This document shows positions 37,296 through 45,927 of a stretch of DNA of 64,000 nt, piece by piece. The position numbers and the translations under genes were made by a program. Source of the DNA: Methylohalobius crimeensis 10Ki (lineage in GTDB: Bacteria; Pseudomonadota; Gammaproteobacteria; Methylococcales; Methylothermaceae); the NCBI RefSeq assembly GCF_000421465.1, contig NZ_ATXB01000002.1:62001-126000 (forward strand), in the 5' to 3' direction. The notes below the pieces were generated by a model. It searched no databases. It worked only from the letters and a program-made list of their open reading frames with translations, and was not told the DNA's origin. Positions within the stretch are counted from its first letter, which is position 1. Each line of letters opens with the position of its first letter.

Positions 37296-37803
37296 TACCG
37301 CCCCTAAATCACACGAACTGTACCATACCATCGCCCATATTGCTGGCGTGATTGGCGCTTCCGGTTTTCCCACTGGCGAGCGGGCATCGTTGCGCCGCAT
37401 GACCCCGGATCAATCGCCTTCCATTTATTTTTACCGTTTCGCCTTGCGCCATCTTCCTGAAAGTTGGGAATTTCAGATTGCCGACTGGCAAACCTTGGTC
37501 GCCGGTATGGCTCTCATGTCGCCGGCCATCCACCGGCCAAGATATGGCTACGGCTCTGCCCTGGCCGAAAACAATTACAGCGAAGCGCGGCTGGAACGGC
37601 TTCTCGAGGCAAGGGGCGATGTCCGCCGAATCCTCTTCCTGCGCGCTATCCGATTTTTGGCATCCAAGGCCACGCCCTTCGACTGGACGGATGCGGCCCG
37701 CCTCCTTCTGACGCGCAACGAAATAAAGCAGGATCAAATCCATGCCCGAATTGCCAAGGATTTTTATACAAACCTGGACAACAAAGACAAACAATCAACC
37801 TGA
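37273..37803 (+). CDS. casB: Cascade small subunit Cse2 (CasB)
   Basis: 176 residues, mostly helical and basic. GERASLRRMTPDQSP, RFALRHLPES and the ARLERLLEARGDVRRILFLRAIRFLAS stretch are typical of Cse2. Two copies per Cascade stabilise the R-loop. A strong AAAGGAGA box sits inside the end of casA. The next gene starts 12 bases after the stop. Confidence 0.93.
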   Translation: MIQPQVSDTAPKSHELYHTIAHIAGVIGASGFPTGERASLRRMTPDQSPSIYFYRFALRHLPESWEFQIADWQTLVAGMALMSPAIHRPRYGYGSALAENNYSEARLERLLEARGDVRRILFLRAIRFLASKATPFDWTDAARLLLTRNEIKQDQIHARIAKDFYTNLDNKDKQST

Positions 37804-37815
37804 AAGGAGAATTTC

Positions 37816-38985
37816 ATGTTCCTGCAAATTCATACCCTGACTTCCTATCACGCCAGTCTTCTCAATCGCGACGACGCCGGTCTCGCCAAGCGTATCCCAT
37901 TCGGTGGAAGCACCCGTATGCGAGTTTCCAGCCAATGTCTGAAACGGCACTGGACCGAATGGCTTAGAAAACAGGTGAATTTGCCCATCGGACAGCGTAC
38001 CCGGCATTTTTTCAGTCGTGAGCTAAAAAAACGGCTCATGCGAAGCGGCATAAATGAAGACCGCGCCAACAAGCTTATTCTGCATCTGGCCAAGGGCCTG
38101 CTCACTGCCGCCGGTGAGAAGGATGCCTTGGACAAAAAAAGCCTGGAGATGAAACAACCGGTGCTGTTCGGCAAACCGGAGGCGGATTATTTTTTTGAAC
38201 TCCTCAAGGAGGCGGATGCTGCTGGCGACGACAAGGACGCCACAACACTGATCGATGAACGCATCAAAAAAAGCAAAAACAATTTCCGTGCTCTCCTCCT
38301 CCAAGCAGGGATCAAAGATCCAATGGCAGGTCTCGAAGGCGCCTTGTTTGGCCGCTTTGTCACTTCCGACGTGCTCGCCCGGGTAGATGCACCGGTACAC
38401 GTGGCCCATGCCTTCACAACCCACGCCCTAGATACCGAGGTGGACTTCTTCACTGTCGTGGATGACCTAGCTGAAGACGAAACCGGTGCAGCCCACGCCG
38501 GGGATATGGAACTCGGATCCGGTATTTTTTACAGCTATGTCACCGTGGACATCCCCTTACTTGTCTCTAATCTTACCGGTTGTAAACTCGAAGAATGGCG
38601 CGAGCAGGATCATAACGACGCTCGCACCGTACTCGACCGACTCATTCACGCCATCGCCGAAGTTAGCCCCGGAGCCAAGTTGGGTGCCACCGCGCCTTAC
38701 GCCTGTGCCGAGCACTTGATTCTTGAAAGCGGCCAGGCCCAACCGCGCAGTTTAGCCAACGCCTACCTGCAACCTCTCCGGATGCGGGAAGATCGCCATC
38801 CTTTGGCGCAATCGGTCGAAGCCATGGCAAACTTTTTGAATGCCCTGGAAAAGATGTACGGAAATACCGGAGAAAATCGCTACATCAGCTCATTGTACAA
38901 TTGGCCTCGAGACAAAGAACCGGTGTTGAGCTTACAGCAAGCCATCGACCGCAGTCTCGACGATGTTTTCGGGAGAGCGCCATGA
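37816..38985 (+). CDS. casC: Cascade backbone protein Cas7e (CasC)
   Basis: 389 residues. The N-terminus FLQIHTLTSYHASLLNRDDAGLAKRIPFGGSTRMRVSSQCLKRHW is diagnostic for Cas7e; six copies line the crRNA. AHAFTTHALDTEVDFFTVVDDL and the SGIFYSYVTVDIPLL segment follow. RBS AAAGGAGA at normal spacing. It overlaps casD by four bases. Confidence 0.96.
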   Translation: MFLQIHTLTSYHASLLNRDDAGLAKRIPFGGSTRMRVSSQCLKRHWTEWLRKQVNLPIGQRTRHFFSRELKKRLMRSGINEDRANKLILHLAKGLLTAAGEKDALDKKSLEMKQPVLFGKPEADYFFELLKEADAAGDDKDATTLIDERIKKSKNNFRALLLQAGIKDPMAGLEGALFGRFVTSDVLARVDAPVHVAHAFTTHALDTEVDFFTVVDDLAEDETGAAHAGDMELGSGIFYSYVTVDIPLLVSNLTGCKLEEWREQDHNDARTVLDRLIHAIAEVSPGAKLGATAPYACAEHLILESGQAQPRSLANAYLQPLRMREDRHPLAQSVEAMANFLNALEKMYGNTGENRYISSLYNWPRDKEPVLSLQQAIDRSLDDVFGRAP

Positions 38986-39725
38986 AAGCGTTGGTCCTTC
39001 GCTTGGATGCACCGATGATGAGCTTTGGAGGAGTCATCATCGACCAGCATGGCTTCATCGAACGTTTTCCCGGTCAAGCCATGCTAACCGGCCTTCTTGC
39101 CAACGCCCTAGGATGGCATCATGGAGACTTTGACCGTTTAGAAAACCTACAACGCCGACTTCGCTATGCCGCCCGTTGGGACGTCAAGCCCGAACGAGTT
39201 GTAGACTACCATACTGTTGATCTAAGCCAGCCAAAAATGAGTAAACCGGGCTGGACTACACGTGGAAATCCAGAACACCGAGCAGGCGGTCAAAGCGCTA
39301 AATTTGGTACCCATCAGCGTTATCGCCATTATTGGATGGACGGACTCATGACCCTGGTGCTCACCCTCGAAGGGTCTGGCAATCCCGACCTAACCTTCCT
39401 CCTATCCGCCTTGCACCATCCCGCACGGCCTCTTTTTTTAGGCCGTAAGGCCTGCATTCCCTCTCGCCCCCTATTCGACCCCGAAACCCCACTTGCCGAA
39501 GGCCCGGACCTCCTTCACATTCTCCGGCAGTTACCCCGATGGAACCGTCACGGGGAAAAAACCGATCAAGCTGACATGGAAGCTTGCTGGCCTGCCGAAC
39601 TCGACATTCACGAGCGAGAGGAAACCCGGCGGGTCTATGACCTTCGCGACTGGGCCAACCAGCTTCCCGCCGGTAGCCGCTTACGTACCGAAGGTCTCTT
39701 ACAAGAGGGTGACTCATGTACATGA
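38982..39725 (+). CDS. casD: Cascade subunit Cas5e (CasD)
   Basis: 247 residues. LRLDAPMMSFGGVIIDQHGFIERFPGQAMLTGLLANALGW is the Cas5e N-terminus (normally MSWG-type start of a RAMP fold), with THQRYRHYWMDG and FLGRKACIPSRPLF further on. It holds the 5' handle of the crRNA. The ATG at 38982 overlaps the casC stop (ATGA), which fixes the start. Confidence 0.93.
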   Translation: MKALVLRLDAPMMSFGGVIIDQHGFIERFPGQAMLTGLLANALGWHHGDFDRLENLQRRLRYAARWDVKPERVVDYHTVDLSQPKMSKPGWTTRGNPEHRAGGQSAKFGTHQRYRHYWMDGLMTLVLTLEGSGNPDLTFLLSALHHPARPLFLGRKACIPSRPLFDPETPLAEGPDLLHILRQLPRWNRHGEKTDQADMEACWPAELDIHEREETRRVYDLRDWANQLPAGSRLRTEGLLQEGDSCT

Positions 39726-40423
39726 TCGAACTCAAAATTGATCAGGCCGCTTGGCTGCGCTTTCTGCATAGGGAAGGGCTGGATGACGAAGACTTCGGCT
39801 ATGGCCTCCACGCGTGGCTCAAGGCTGCCTTCGGTGAATTGGCTCCCAAGCCTTTCCGGCTATTTTTAAAACGACCCCGACCACTTCGGGTGCTTGCCTA
39901 TAGTACGGTCGATGCCGCCGCCTTGCGCGACCGGCTGACTAATTTTGCTGATCCGGCTGTCTATGCTGCCTGCCCACCCGAATACGTCGACAGCCGCAAA
40001 ATGCCTCAGTGGCAATCTGGACGGCGATTGGCATTCGAGGTTCTGTGTTGCCCAGTCCGCCGCCGGTCTACGACCTCCGGTGTCCGCGAGAAGGATGTAT
40101 TTCTTGTACATGCCGACCATACCCCTAAAAAAAACATTCTGGATCGCACCTCAATATATCGACAATGGCTGGAAGAACAATTCAGCACCGCAGCACAGAT
40201 TCATGACCTACGGCTCGAAGGTTTCCAACTCATACGTCAAACACGACGCACACAAACGAAGAATCACCAACGAAAAAGATTCCACCCTATGAGACCTCAA
40301 GCTTTATTACGCGGCGAATGCGTCATCCAAGAGGAGAATAAATTTTTCCAACTTGTTGCCCGCGGAATCGGGCGCCACCGCGCTTTTGGTTATGGGATGT
40401 TGTTATTGAGGCCACCAAGATGA
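39716..40423 (+). CDS. casE: crRNA endoribonuclease Cas6e (CasE)
   Basis: 235 residues of two RAMP folds. The glycine-rich loop near the C-terminus is ARGIGRHRAFGYGMLLL, the hallmark of Cas6 proteins. A His-rich N-terminal region (LDDEDFGYGLHAWLKAAFG) probably bears the catalytic His. It cuts the repeat RNA at the base of its stem, here CCCCGC-ACAC-GCGGGG. It overlaps casD by 10 bases and cas1 by four. Confidence 0.93.
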   Translation: MYMIELKIDQAAWLRFLHREGLDDEDFGYGLHAWLKAAFGELAPKPFRLFLKRPRPLRVLAYSTVDAAALRDRLTNFADPAVYAACPPEYVDSRKMPQWQSGRRLAFEVLCCPVRRRSTTSGVREKDVFLVHADHTPKKNILDRTSIYRQWLEEQFSTAAQIHDLRLEGFQLIRQTRRTQTKNHQRKRFHPMRPQALLRGECVIQEENKFFQLVARGIGRHRAFGYGMLLLRPPR

Positions 40424-41316
40424 GCCGCAGCACCTTGTTTCCCGGTCGGTTAGGACTTGCAGAATCAAGAATTCCCCATACCGACCGTCACGGCCTCTTA
40501 TGGCTTAACAAGGGTAATTTGTATGTAGAAGACGGTACCCTGCACTTCCGCGCCGCCGGTAGCAATGACATTGCACCAGGGAATTACGCCATACCTTATC
40601 AGACCCTTTCCATGATCCTGATGGGACCGGGAACTACCGTTAGTCATGACACTCTCCGTCTTCTTGCCCGGCACGGAACCTTGCTTGCAGCCATCGGAGA
40701 AGGTGGAGTCAAATTTTATACCGCACCGCCCATGGGACAAGGACGTTCCGATATTGCCCGCGCCCATGCCCAACTTTGGGCGAATAAGAAAAAACGTCTC
40801 GATACAGCCAGACGCCTTTATGCTTTCCGTTTTGGACGGGTACTTCCCCATCGAGACATCACCGTCTTACGGGGAATCGAAGGCGGGCGGGTCAAAGAAC
40901 TCTATAAAATCACTGCTCAGAGGTACGGAATACCTTGGAAGGGCAGGCGCTATAACCGTAACAACCCCAACGCCGCAGACCCCCCCAATCAAGCGATTAA
41001 TCATGCCGCCACCTTTGTCGAAGCAGCCGCTGACGTAGCAGTGGCAGCAGTGGGAGCACTCCCACCTCTTGGCTTCATTCATGAAGATTCGAGTAATGCT
41101 TTCACGCTCGATATCGCCGATCTGTGGCGTGCCGACATTACCCTTCCTATGGCCTTCTCGGTCGCCAAGCGAGCGATGAACGATCCGGAAATTTCTCTCG
41201 AAAGGGAAATACGACGCGAAGCGGCTACGTGGTTCCGAAAACATAAGTTGATTCCCAATATGATCGACCGGATCAAGGAGTTGCTCCATGAGCATGACAG
41301 TGGTGGTAACTCGTAA
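40420..41316 (+). CDS. cas1: CRISPR adaptation integrase Cas1 (type I-E)
   Basis: 298 residues. Metal ligands are in GIEGGRVKELYKITAQRYG (Glu), LGFIHEDSSNAFTLDIADLWRADI (His and Asp). The N-terminal strand domain begins LPGRLGL-like (FPGRLGLAESRIPHTDRHGLLWL). With Cas2 it inserts spacers at the leader end. No frameshift or missing residue is seen, so adaptation should be functional. Confidence 0.96.
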   Translation: MSRSTLFPGRLGLAESRIPHTDRHGLLWLNKGNLYVEDGTLHFRAAGSNDIAPGNYAIPYQTLSMILMGPGTTVSHDTLRLLARHGTLLAAIGEGGVKFYTAPPMGQGRSDIARAHAQLWANKKKRLDTARRLYAFRFGRVLPHRDITVLRGIEGGRVKELYKITAQRYGIPWKGRRYNRNNPNAADPPNQAINHAATFVEAAADVAVAAVGALPPLGFIHEDSSNAFTLDIADLWRADITLPMAFSVAKRAMNDPEISLEREIRREAATWFRKHKLIPNMIDRIKELLHEHDSGGNS

Positions 41317-41599
41317 CGTTTCAGACCGGATTCGAGGTTTTTTGGCTTCTTCTATGTTAGAGCTCGCCCCTGGCGTTTACAGTGCTCCCCGCCAATCTCC
41401 CGCCGTTCGGCAGCGTATCTGGAAAGTTCTTGAGGAGTGGTTTTCGATCGAGACCGAGGCATCGATCATCATGCTCTGGCAAGACCCGCAAACTCCCGGA
41501 GGCCAAGCTGTCAAAACCTTGGGTTTACCTCCTATCGATTTGATTGAAATAGATGGCATTGTCTTAAGTCGAAAAAATAAAACACCCTCTATCAAATAG
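41288..41599 (+). CDS. cas2: CRISPR adaptation protein Cas2e
   Basis: 103 residues. MTVVVTRNVSDRIRGFLASSMLELAPGVYSAPRQSPAVRQRIW is the Cas2e ferredoxin-fold start and LEEWF follows. It overlaps cas1 by 29 bases and starts at the ATG at 41288 by family alignment. Its stop codon TAG lies inside the second arm of a hairpin, which makes the end of the cas message a terminator. Confidence 0.94.
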   Translation: MSMTVVVTRNVSDRIRGFLASSMLELAPGVYSAPRQSPAVRQRIWKVLEEWFSIETEASIIMLWQDPQTPGGQAVKTLGLPPIDLIEIDGIVLSRKNKTPSIK

Positions 41600-41619
41600 A
41601 GGGAATGATTGAATTTTTT
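41585..41619 (+). terminator. Intrinsic terminator at the end of cas2
   Basis: Perfect 8-bp arms CCCTCTAT (41585-41592) and ATAGAGGG (41596-41603) with a 3-nt loop are followed by six Ts at 41614-41619. The cas2 stop codon (41597-41599) is in the second arm. It would separate the cas mRNA from the pre-crRNA. Confidence 0.6.
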
Positions 41620-41647
41620 GTTCTTTAACAAAATGTTATGGTTAAGA
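41604..41647 (+). promoter_or_regulatory. CRISPR leader
   Basis: A short AT-rich stretch between the terminator hairpin and the first repeat. It holds an inverted repeat TAACA-AAA-TGTTA (41626-41638) and a weak candidate promoter (TTGAAT at 41609, TGTTAT at 41634). Only 44 bp separate hairpin and repeat, so the leader functions, including any IHF site, may extend back into cas2. Confidence 0.6.
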
Positions 41648-43443
41648 GGTTACCCCGCACACGCGGGGATCGACCTCCTCGCCATCGATCAGCCCGGATG
41701 CGACGGCGGGTTACCCCGCACACGCGGGGATCGACCCGATCCCCGCAAGGCGCGCACATGCCGCCCACCGGTTACCCCGCACACGCGGGGATCGACCTCA
41801 AAGGGCAGCTCAAATTTCCCGCGACTCAAAGGTTACCCCGCACACGCGGGGATCGACCCTGGACGACGTGATGCGCCGCGCCGCCAAACTGGGTTACCCC
41901 GCACACGCGGGGATCGACCTCCCGCACCGCCTGGGTCATCTCGGTGAGCGATGGTTACCCCGCACACGCGGGGATCGACCCGGCAGCGGGATCGTCTGCG
42001 CGCTGAAATCGGGGTTACCCCGCACACGCGGGGATCGACCTTTTAAGCGCCAGTTCGAGATTTTTTTGCGTCAGGTTACCCCGCACACGCGGGGATCGAC
42101 CCTGCTCGACCAATACATGGCCCGGGCCGGCCGCGGTTACCCCGCACACGCGGGGATCGACCCTGCACGGTCAGCGAGCCGGCGCTGAAACTCGGGGTTA
42201 CCCCGCACACGCGGGGATCGACCCTGACCACGCCGGAGGCGGACGTATCCTTGACCGGTTACCCCGCACACGCGGGGATCGACCAACCGGAGTAAATGTT
42301 ATGTCATATGGGAAAGGGGTTACCCCGCACACGCGGGGATCGACCCGAGGCGGAGAGACTGGCCGTGGCCGATAGATCGGTTACCCCGCACACGCGGGGA
42401 TCGACCTCAGGTATCCCGCGACACAATCAAAGACTCTAGGGTTACCCCGCACACGCGGGGATCGACCCTACTTGGGCTATTTTTTTTGATCTCGTGCAGT
42501 GGTTACCCCGCACACGCGGGGATCGACCCCCCGGACGATCTATTGGACGCCACCCGCTATGGGTTACCCCGCACACGCGGGGATCGACCTTCGTCCCTCG
42601 CTCGAGTGTTGAAACAACAACCGGTTACCCCGCACACGCGGGGATCGACCTCAATTCCGAAGTGTTTCGATGTCGCTAGTTCAGGTTACCCCGCACACGC
42701 GGGGATCGACCATACCTCCAGCAATCCTGATTTAGTTACCTCGCGGTTACCCCGCACACGCGGGGATCGACCTGATCATGGTTTTCTCCTAAATATTTGA
42801 CTCTCGGTTACCCCGCACACGCGGGGATCGACCCACTTATTATCGACAGGTTAATGGGCGGACAATGGTTACCCCGCACACGCGGGGATCGACCCATACC
42901 CGTTATGATTGAGCGCGGATGGGATGCGGTTACCCCACACACGCGGGGATCGACCTGACTACGGCGTCGATTACGATGACGGATTGCCGGTTACCCCGCA
43001 CACGCGGGGATCGACCCTGGAGCTTAATGTGGTCCCTGCCTGATTGTCTGGTTACCCCGCACACGCGGGGATCGACCCCGGGGGCAGCGGCGGGGATCGT
43101 CCACGCCGGCGGTTACCCCGCACACGCGGGGATCGACCGGTCCAGGCGACGTACAGGGACTCACCCAATGGGGTTACCCCGCACACGCGGGGATCGACCT
43201 CCGTCGGCGCGCGAAAAACGCCAGGCGGCGGCGGTTACCCCGCACACGCGGGGATCGACCCCGGGCCGATTTAATTTTGTGGGGATAGCCGATGGTTACC
43301 CCGCCCACGCGGGGATCGACCCATGATAGCCAGTCCGGCTATCGCGCGGGCCGCGGTTACCCCGCACACGCGGGGATCGACCTTCGGCGCTGTTGGCTTC
43401 GATATCGGCTTTAAGGGTTACCCCGCACACGCGGGGATCGACC
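41648..43443 (+). CRISPR. Type I-E CRISPR array, 30 repeats and 29 spacers
   Basis: I counted 30 copies of a 28-nt repeat that starts GGTTACCCCGCAC and ends GGGGATCGACC, with a 6-bp stem CCCCGC/GCGGGG and an ACAC loop. The period is 61 except for spacer 6 (32 nt, others 33). Repeat 22 (42928) has G10 changed to A in the stem; repeat 28 (43294) has A12 changed to C in the loop. All others, including the last one at 43416, are identical. The array lies directly downstream of cas2 on the same strand. Confidence 0.98.
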
Positions 43444-43642
43444 ATCAGGCGAAGCGAGACAGCGAAATTCGCCGCATTCTGAGACAGCAAGGCGGGTATA
43501 GCGGATGGCGGGGCCTCCCACCGGATGACCCGAAACCCCGCATAATGCTCCGGTCAGGCGACCGTGCTACGGCCGGGAGAATTTCACCGTGTCACATCCG
43601 CGCCCTATATTGTAGACCTGATCGAACAGATAAAGTGCTCCG
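43444..43642. other. Non-repeat region downstream of the array
   Basis: No intact gene is evident. A short open stretch continues in the repeat frame to 43646 (KRDSEIRRILRQQGGYSGWRGLPP is the most protein-like part), but no start or family is recognised. Together with the phage-like fragment that follows, it looks like eroded DNA. Confidence 0.4.
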
Positions 43643-43801
43643 ATGATCCAAATCGAAGTCGACGACCGCCCCGTCCTGGACGCCCTGGGGCATCTCCTGG
43701 ATGCCGTGAACAACCCAACCCCTGAGACGACGGTGTCAGTTCTCACATTCCAACGTTATGAGGCAATAGCGTCAGATCTTGCAATGCAACATCTATCTTG
43801 A
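43643..43801 (+). pseudogene. Fragment resembling a phage virion morphogenesis protein
   Basis: 52 codons starting MIQIEVDDRPVLDALGHLLDAV. This beginning resembles the N-terminus of Mu-like virion morphogenesis (gpG-type tail completion) proteins, which open with a similar 'VDDR.VL.AL..L' strand-helix. The resemblance is lost after about 25 residues and the frame ends early, where a complete protein would be about 150 residues. I take it as a truncated prophage remnant; it may be a chance similarity. Confidence 0.4.
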
Positions 43802-43809
43802 CAGGAGGA

Positions 43810-44063
43810 ATGTGCGATTCGGTCTCCCGTCCCTGCGCAGGGAACCGTGTTTTGACTGTCTCAAAAGCCGCCCGTCGGAAACTGGCGCTTCTGAATCGGA
43901 TTGCTTCCGTGGAAGAATTGCGTATTCCACCCGGCAACCGGCTGGAAAAACTTTCCGGCGACCGGGAGGGTCAATGGAGTATCCGCATCAACAACCAATG
44001 GCGTGTTTGCTTCGAGTGGCGGGACGCCATGCCTGGAATGTCGAGATTGTGGATTACCATTGA
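43810..44063 (+). pseudogene. higB: Frameshifted HigB/RelE-family toxin
   Basis: The middle (KAARRKLALLNRIASVEELRIPPGN...SIRINNQWRVCFEWRD) is a clear HigB/RelE toxin. The C-terminal HAWNVEIVDYH follows in another frame, one base missing around 44025, and the N-terminal part is also out of register (only a third frame gives IRSPVPAQGTV-like residues before a stop). Two disruptions make a functional toxin unlikely. The TGA at 44061 is nine bases before higA. Confidence 0.72.
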
Positions 44064-44071
44064 GAGATTAT

Positions 44072-44434
44072 ATGAACATTCGTGCCGAAGATCTGGAGCA
44101 GACGGACTTTTCCGATGTAGCGGATCTATCCTCGGGGAAGTTGCCGCCCGTCCATCCAGGCGAAATTCTCTTGGAGGAATTCCTGAAACCGATGGGCATC
44201 AGCCAGTACCGGCTGGCCAAGGAAATCGGGGTGCCTCAGCGCCGCATCGGTGAGATCGTCGCGGGCAAGCGATCCATCAAACCGGATACCGGTCTGCGCC
44301 TGTCGCGCTTTTTCGGCATGAGCGACGGTTTTTGGGTGGGGTTGCAAACCGATTACGACATGGCCGTGGCTCGGGAGTCGATGCGGGACGTCTTGGCTCA
44401 CATCCAGCCTTTCGAGCCGGCTCGTCACACCTGA
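44072..44434 (+). CDS. higA: HigA-family antitoxin
   Basis: 120 residues. An HTH_3 domain covers PPVHPGEILLEEFLKPMGISQYRLAKEIGVPQRRIGEIVAGKRSIKPDTGLRLSRFFGMSDGFWVGLQTDYDM, the standard HigA/VapI pattern, preceded by about 30 extra N-terminal residues. It should bind and repress its own promoter. It remains open while its toxin is broken. A GAGAGA box precedes the ATG at 44072. It may now act as a solitary repressor. Confidence 0.88.
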   Translation: MNIRAEDLEQTDFSDVADLSSGKLPPVHPGEILLEEFLKPMGISQYRLAKEIGVPQRRIGEIVAGKRSIKPDTGLRLSRFFGMSDGFWVGLQTDYDMAVARESMRDVLAHIQPFEPARHT

Positions 44435-44550
44435 CAGGGGTTAACGACCGGGTCGGAGGGCGGGCGCCGATGTCGTAAGCGCCCAATGGGGTGAAAAGGC
44501 TCGAAAACAGCGCCGTTGACCTTCAAAACCTGGAGCTGTCCCGGCCACCC

Positions 44551-44580
44551 CCGGGCGGAAGTCCTATCACTTCCGCCCGG
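44551..44580. terminator. Strong hairpin between convergent higA and membrane-protein genes
   Basis: A perfect 12-bp stem (CCGGGCGGAAGT at 44551-44562 against 44569-44580) with a 6-nt loop. No T-run follows on either strand. It sits between two convergent 3' ends and probably stops or protects transcripts from both sides. Confidence 0.6.
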
Positions 44581-44593
44581 CCGGATAAACGCA

Positions 44594-45913
44594 TCAAGAC
44601 CAGGATTTCAACTGCTGCAGATAATATCCCGCTTTGCGGAAAAGCCGTCGGTCCTGCCGGTCGAGCCAAGAAGCGGCGAGGATGACGATCAATCCCAACC
44701 CGATGGTGCCGACCCAGGGGATGGCCGAGAAATAATCCATGGCGTAGCGGCCATAGAACAGCACTCCGGCAACCAAACAAAGGCTTCCGCAAAGCAACGG
44801 CATTTTCTCCCGGTAATGCATCCCGGCCACCGTCAGCGCGATGCCGGCGCCCGGCGCGGTGACGGGCGCCCACGCTTGGGTATCCAGCAAGGCGGCGCAA
44901 ACGCCGAACGCCGCCACCAGGGATGCAAAGGTGCGATACAGACGAGAATGATAGGTCACCTGGCTGGACAGGAAAAACAGCAGCCCGCTCAAGGGCAGCA
45001 GGTGAGCGTTGTAGCCGCCGATCCCGCCAAAAAATGCCTCGCACCCCACCCGCCATCCGACCAGCGCCGCCAAGGTGCCGACCCACTGACCGCAATACAG
45101 CAACTGCGGAGATCGGGTATAGCGCTTCAGATCGTGAATCGCACCGATTGCCAAAATCCCGCAGAGCACCAGGACCAAGGGATAGGACACCGGATGCAAC
45201 AGGCTGCGGCCGATCATGATGGCCAGCGGCAATACCAGCAGCGCCCGGGCGGCCCGGCCCTCCCAGGTTTGCATGGCGTAATCCCGGTGCAAGCACCGCT
45301 CCGCCGCGCGCCCATACAGGAATAATCCGGCGATCAGCCACACCACCCAATGGCCATCGCGCACGGGGATCAGCAACAAAGCGTTGCCGACGATGGCAGC
45401 CTGCATGAGACGTTTGGTGTGCCTGCGCGCCAGGATGGAAAAACCGGCATAGCTCACCGAGCCCAACAAAATTGCCGTCAGCACGAGGTCGACGGCGATC
45501 AGTGCGGGGCTGACGTCCATGAACCGCAACCAGCCATAGGCGGGCTGCGATGCGGCCTGGCCGTGCCACCAGGCGTAGATCATCGCGCCCACCTGAGACA
45601 CCTGGACCGAGACGAACGCCGTTCCCAGGCCGAAGAATATCCGCGCGCCCCGGGTTTCCCGCATGCCGTAGGCGCACAACAGACCGCCGCCGCACAACAC
45701 CAGGGTGAAGGCGAGCCCCACCCAATAACGGTAGGCGGGCACCAGGTCGGCATGCCCCTGGATCATGAAACCGAGCGCGGAAACCACAATCAGCAGGGTT
45801 CCCGCCCAGCGGAAATAGGTGGTTATTTTGCCGCCCCGGTTCGAGCGAGTTTCCGGCTCGGATTGCGCTTCGATCGCTGGATGAATCTCGGTAGAGCATT
45901 GCTGTGCGTACAT
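44594..45913 (-). CDS. Polytopic membrane protein of unknown function
   Basis: 439 residues. After a polar 30-residue N-terminus come about twelve hydrophobic helices separated by short loops, starting FRWAGTLLIVVSALGFMIQ and ending VGTIGLGLIVILAASWLDRQDRR. The loops are rich in Trp, Tyr and Arg, but there are no enzyme motifs I recognise; the layout is somewhat like DUF2157-type membrane proteins. A GGGAGG box precedes the ATG at 45913. It starts 14 bases after the PspA-like gene, so the two form an operon and the protein may be the membrane partner of the PspA-like protein. Confidence 0.7.
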   Translation of the reverse strand: MYAQQCSTEIHPAIEAQSEPETRSNRGGKITTYFRWAGTLLIVVSALGFMIQGHADLVPAYRYWVGLAFTLVLCGGGLLCAYGMRETRGARIFFGLGTAFVSVQVSQVGAMIYAWWHGQAASQPAYGWLRFMDVSPALIAVDLVLTAILLGSVSYAGFSILARRHTKRLMQAAIVGNALLLIPVRDGHWVVWLIAGLFLYGRAAERCLHRDYAMQTWEGRAARALLVLPLAIMIGRSLLHPVSYPLVLVLCGILAIGAIHDLKRYTRSPQLLYCGQWVGTLAALVGWRVGCEAFFGGIGGYNAHLLPLSGLLFFLSSQVTYHSRLYRTFASLVAAFGVCAALLDTQAWAPVTAPGAGIALTVAGMHYREKMPLLCGSLCLVAGVLFYGRYAMDYFSAIPWVGTIGLGLIVILAASWLDRQDRRLFRKAGYYLQQLKSWS

Positions 45914-45927
45914 GGGGGGCCTCCCGT

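Noticed and set aside
41609-43490. Open frames across the CRISPR array giving repeated 'YPAHAGID', 'LPRTRGDRP' and 'VTPHTRGST' peptides
   Set aside because: These are translations of the CRISPR repeats. The 61-nt period shifts the frame between units and no ribosome site or family supports a protein.
43743-43937. Minus-strand frame opposite the higB remnant
   Set aside because: It is the antisense shadow of the toxin remnant, with no start site and no family resemblance.
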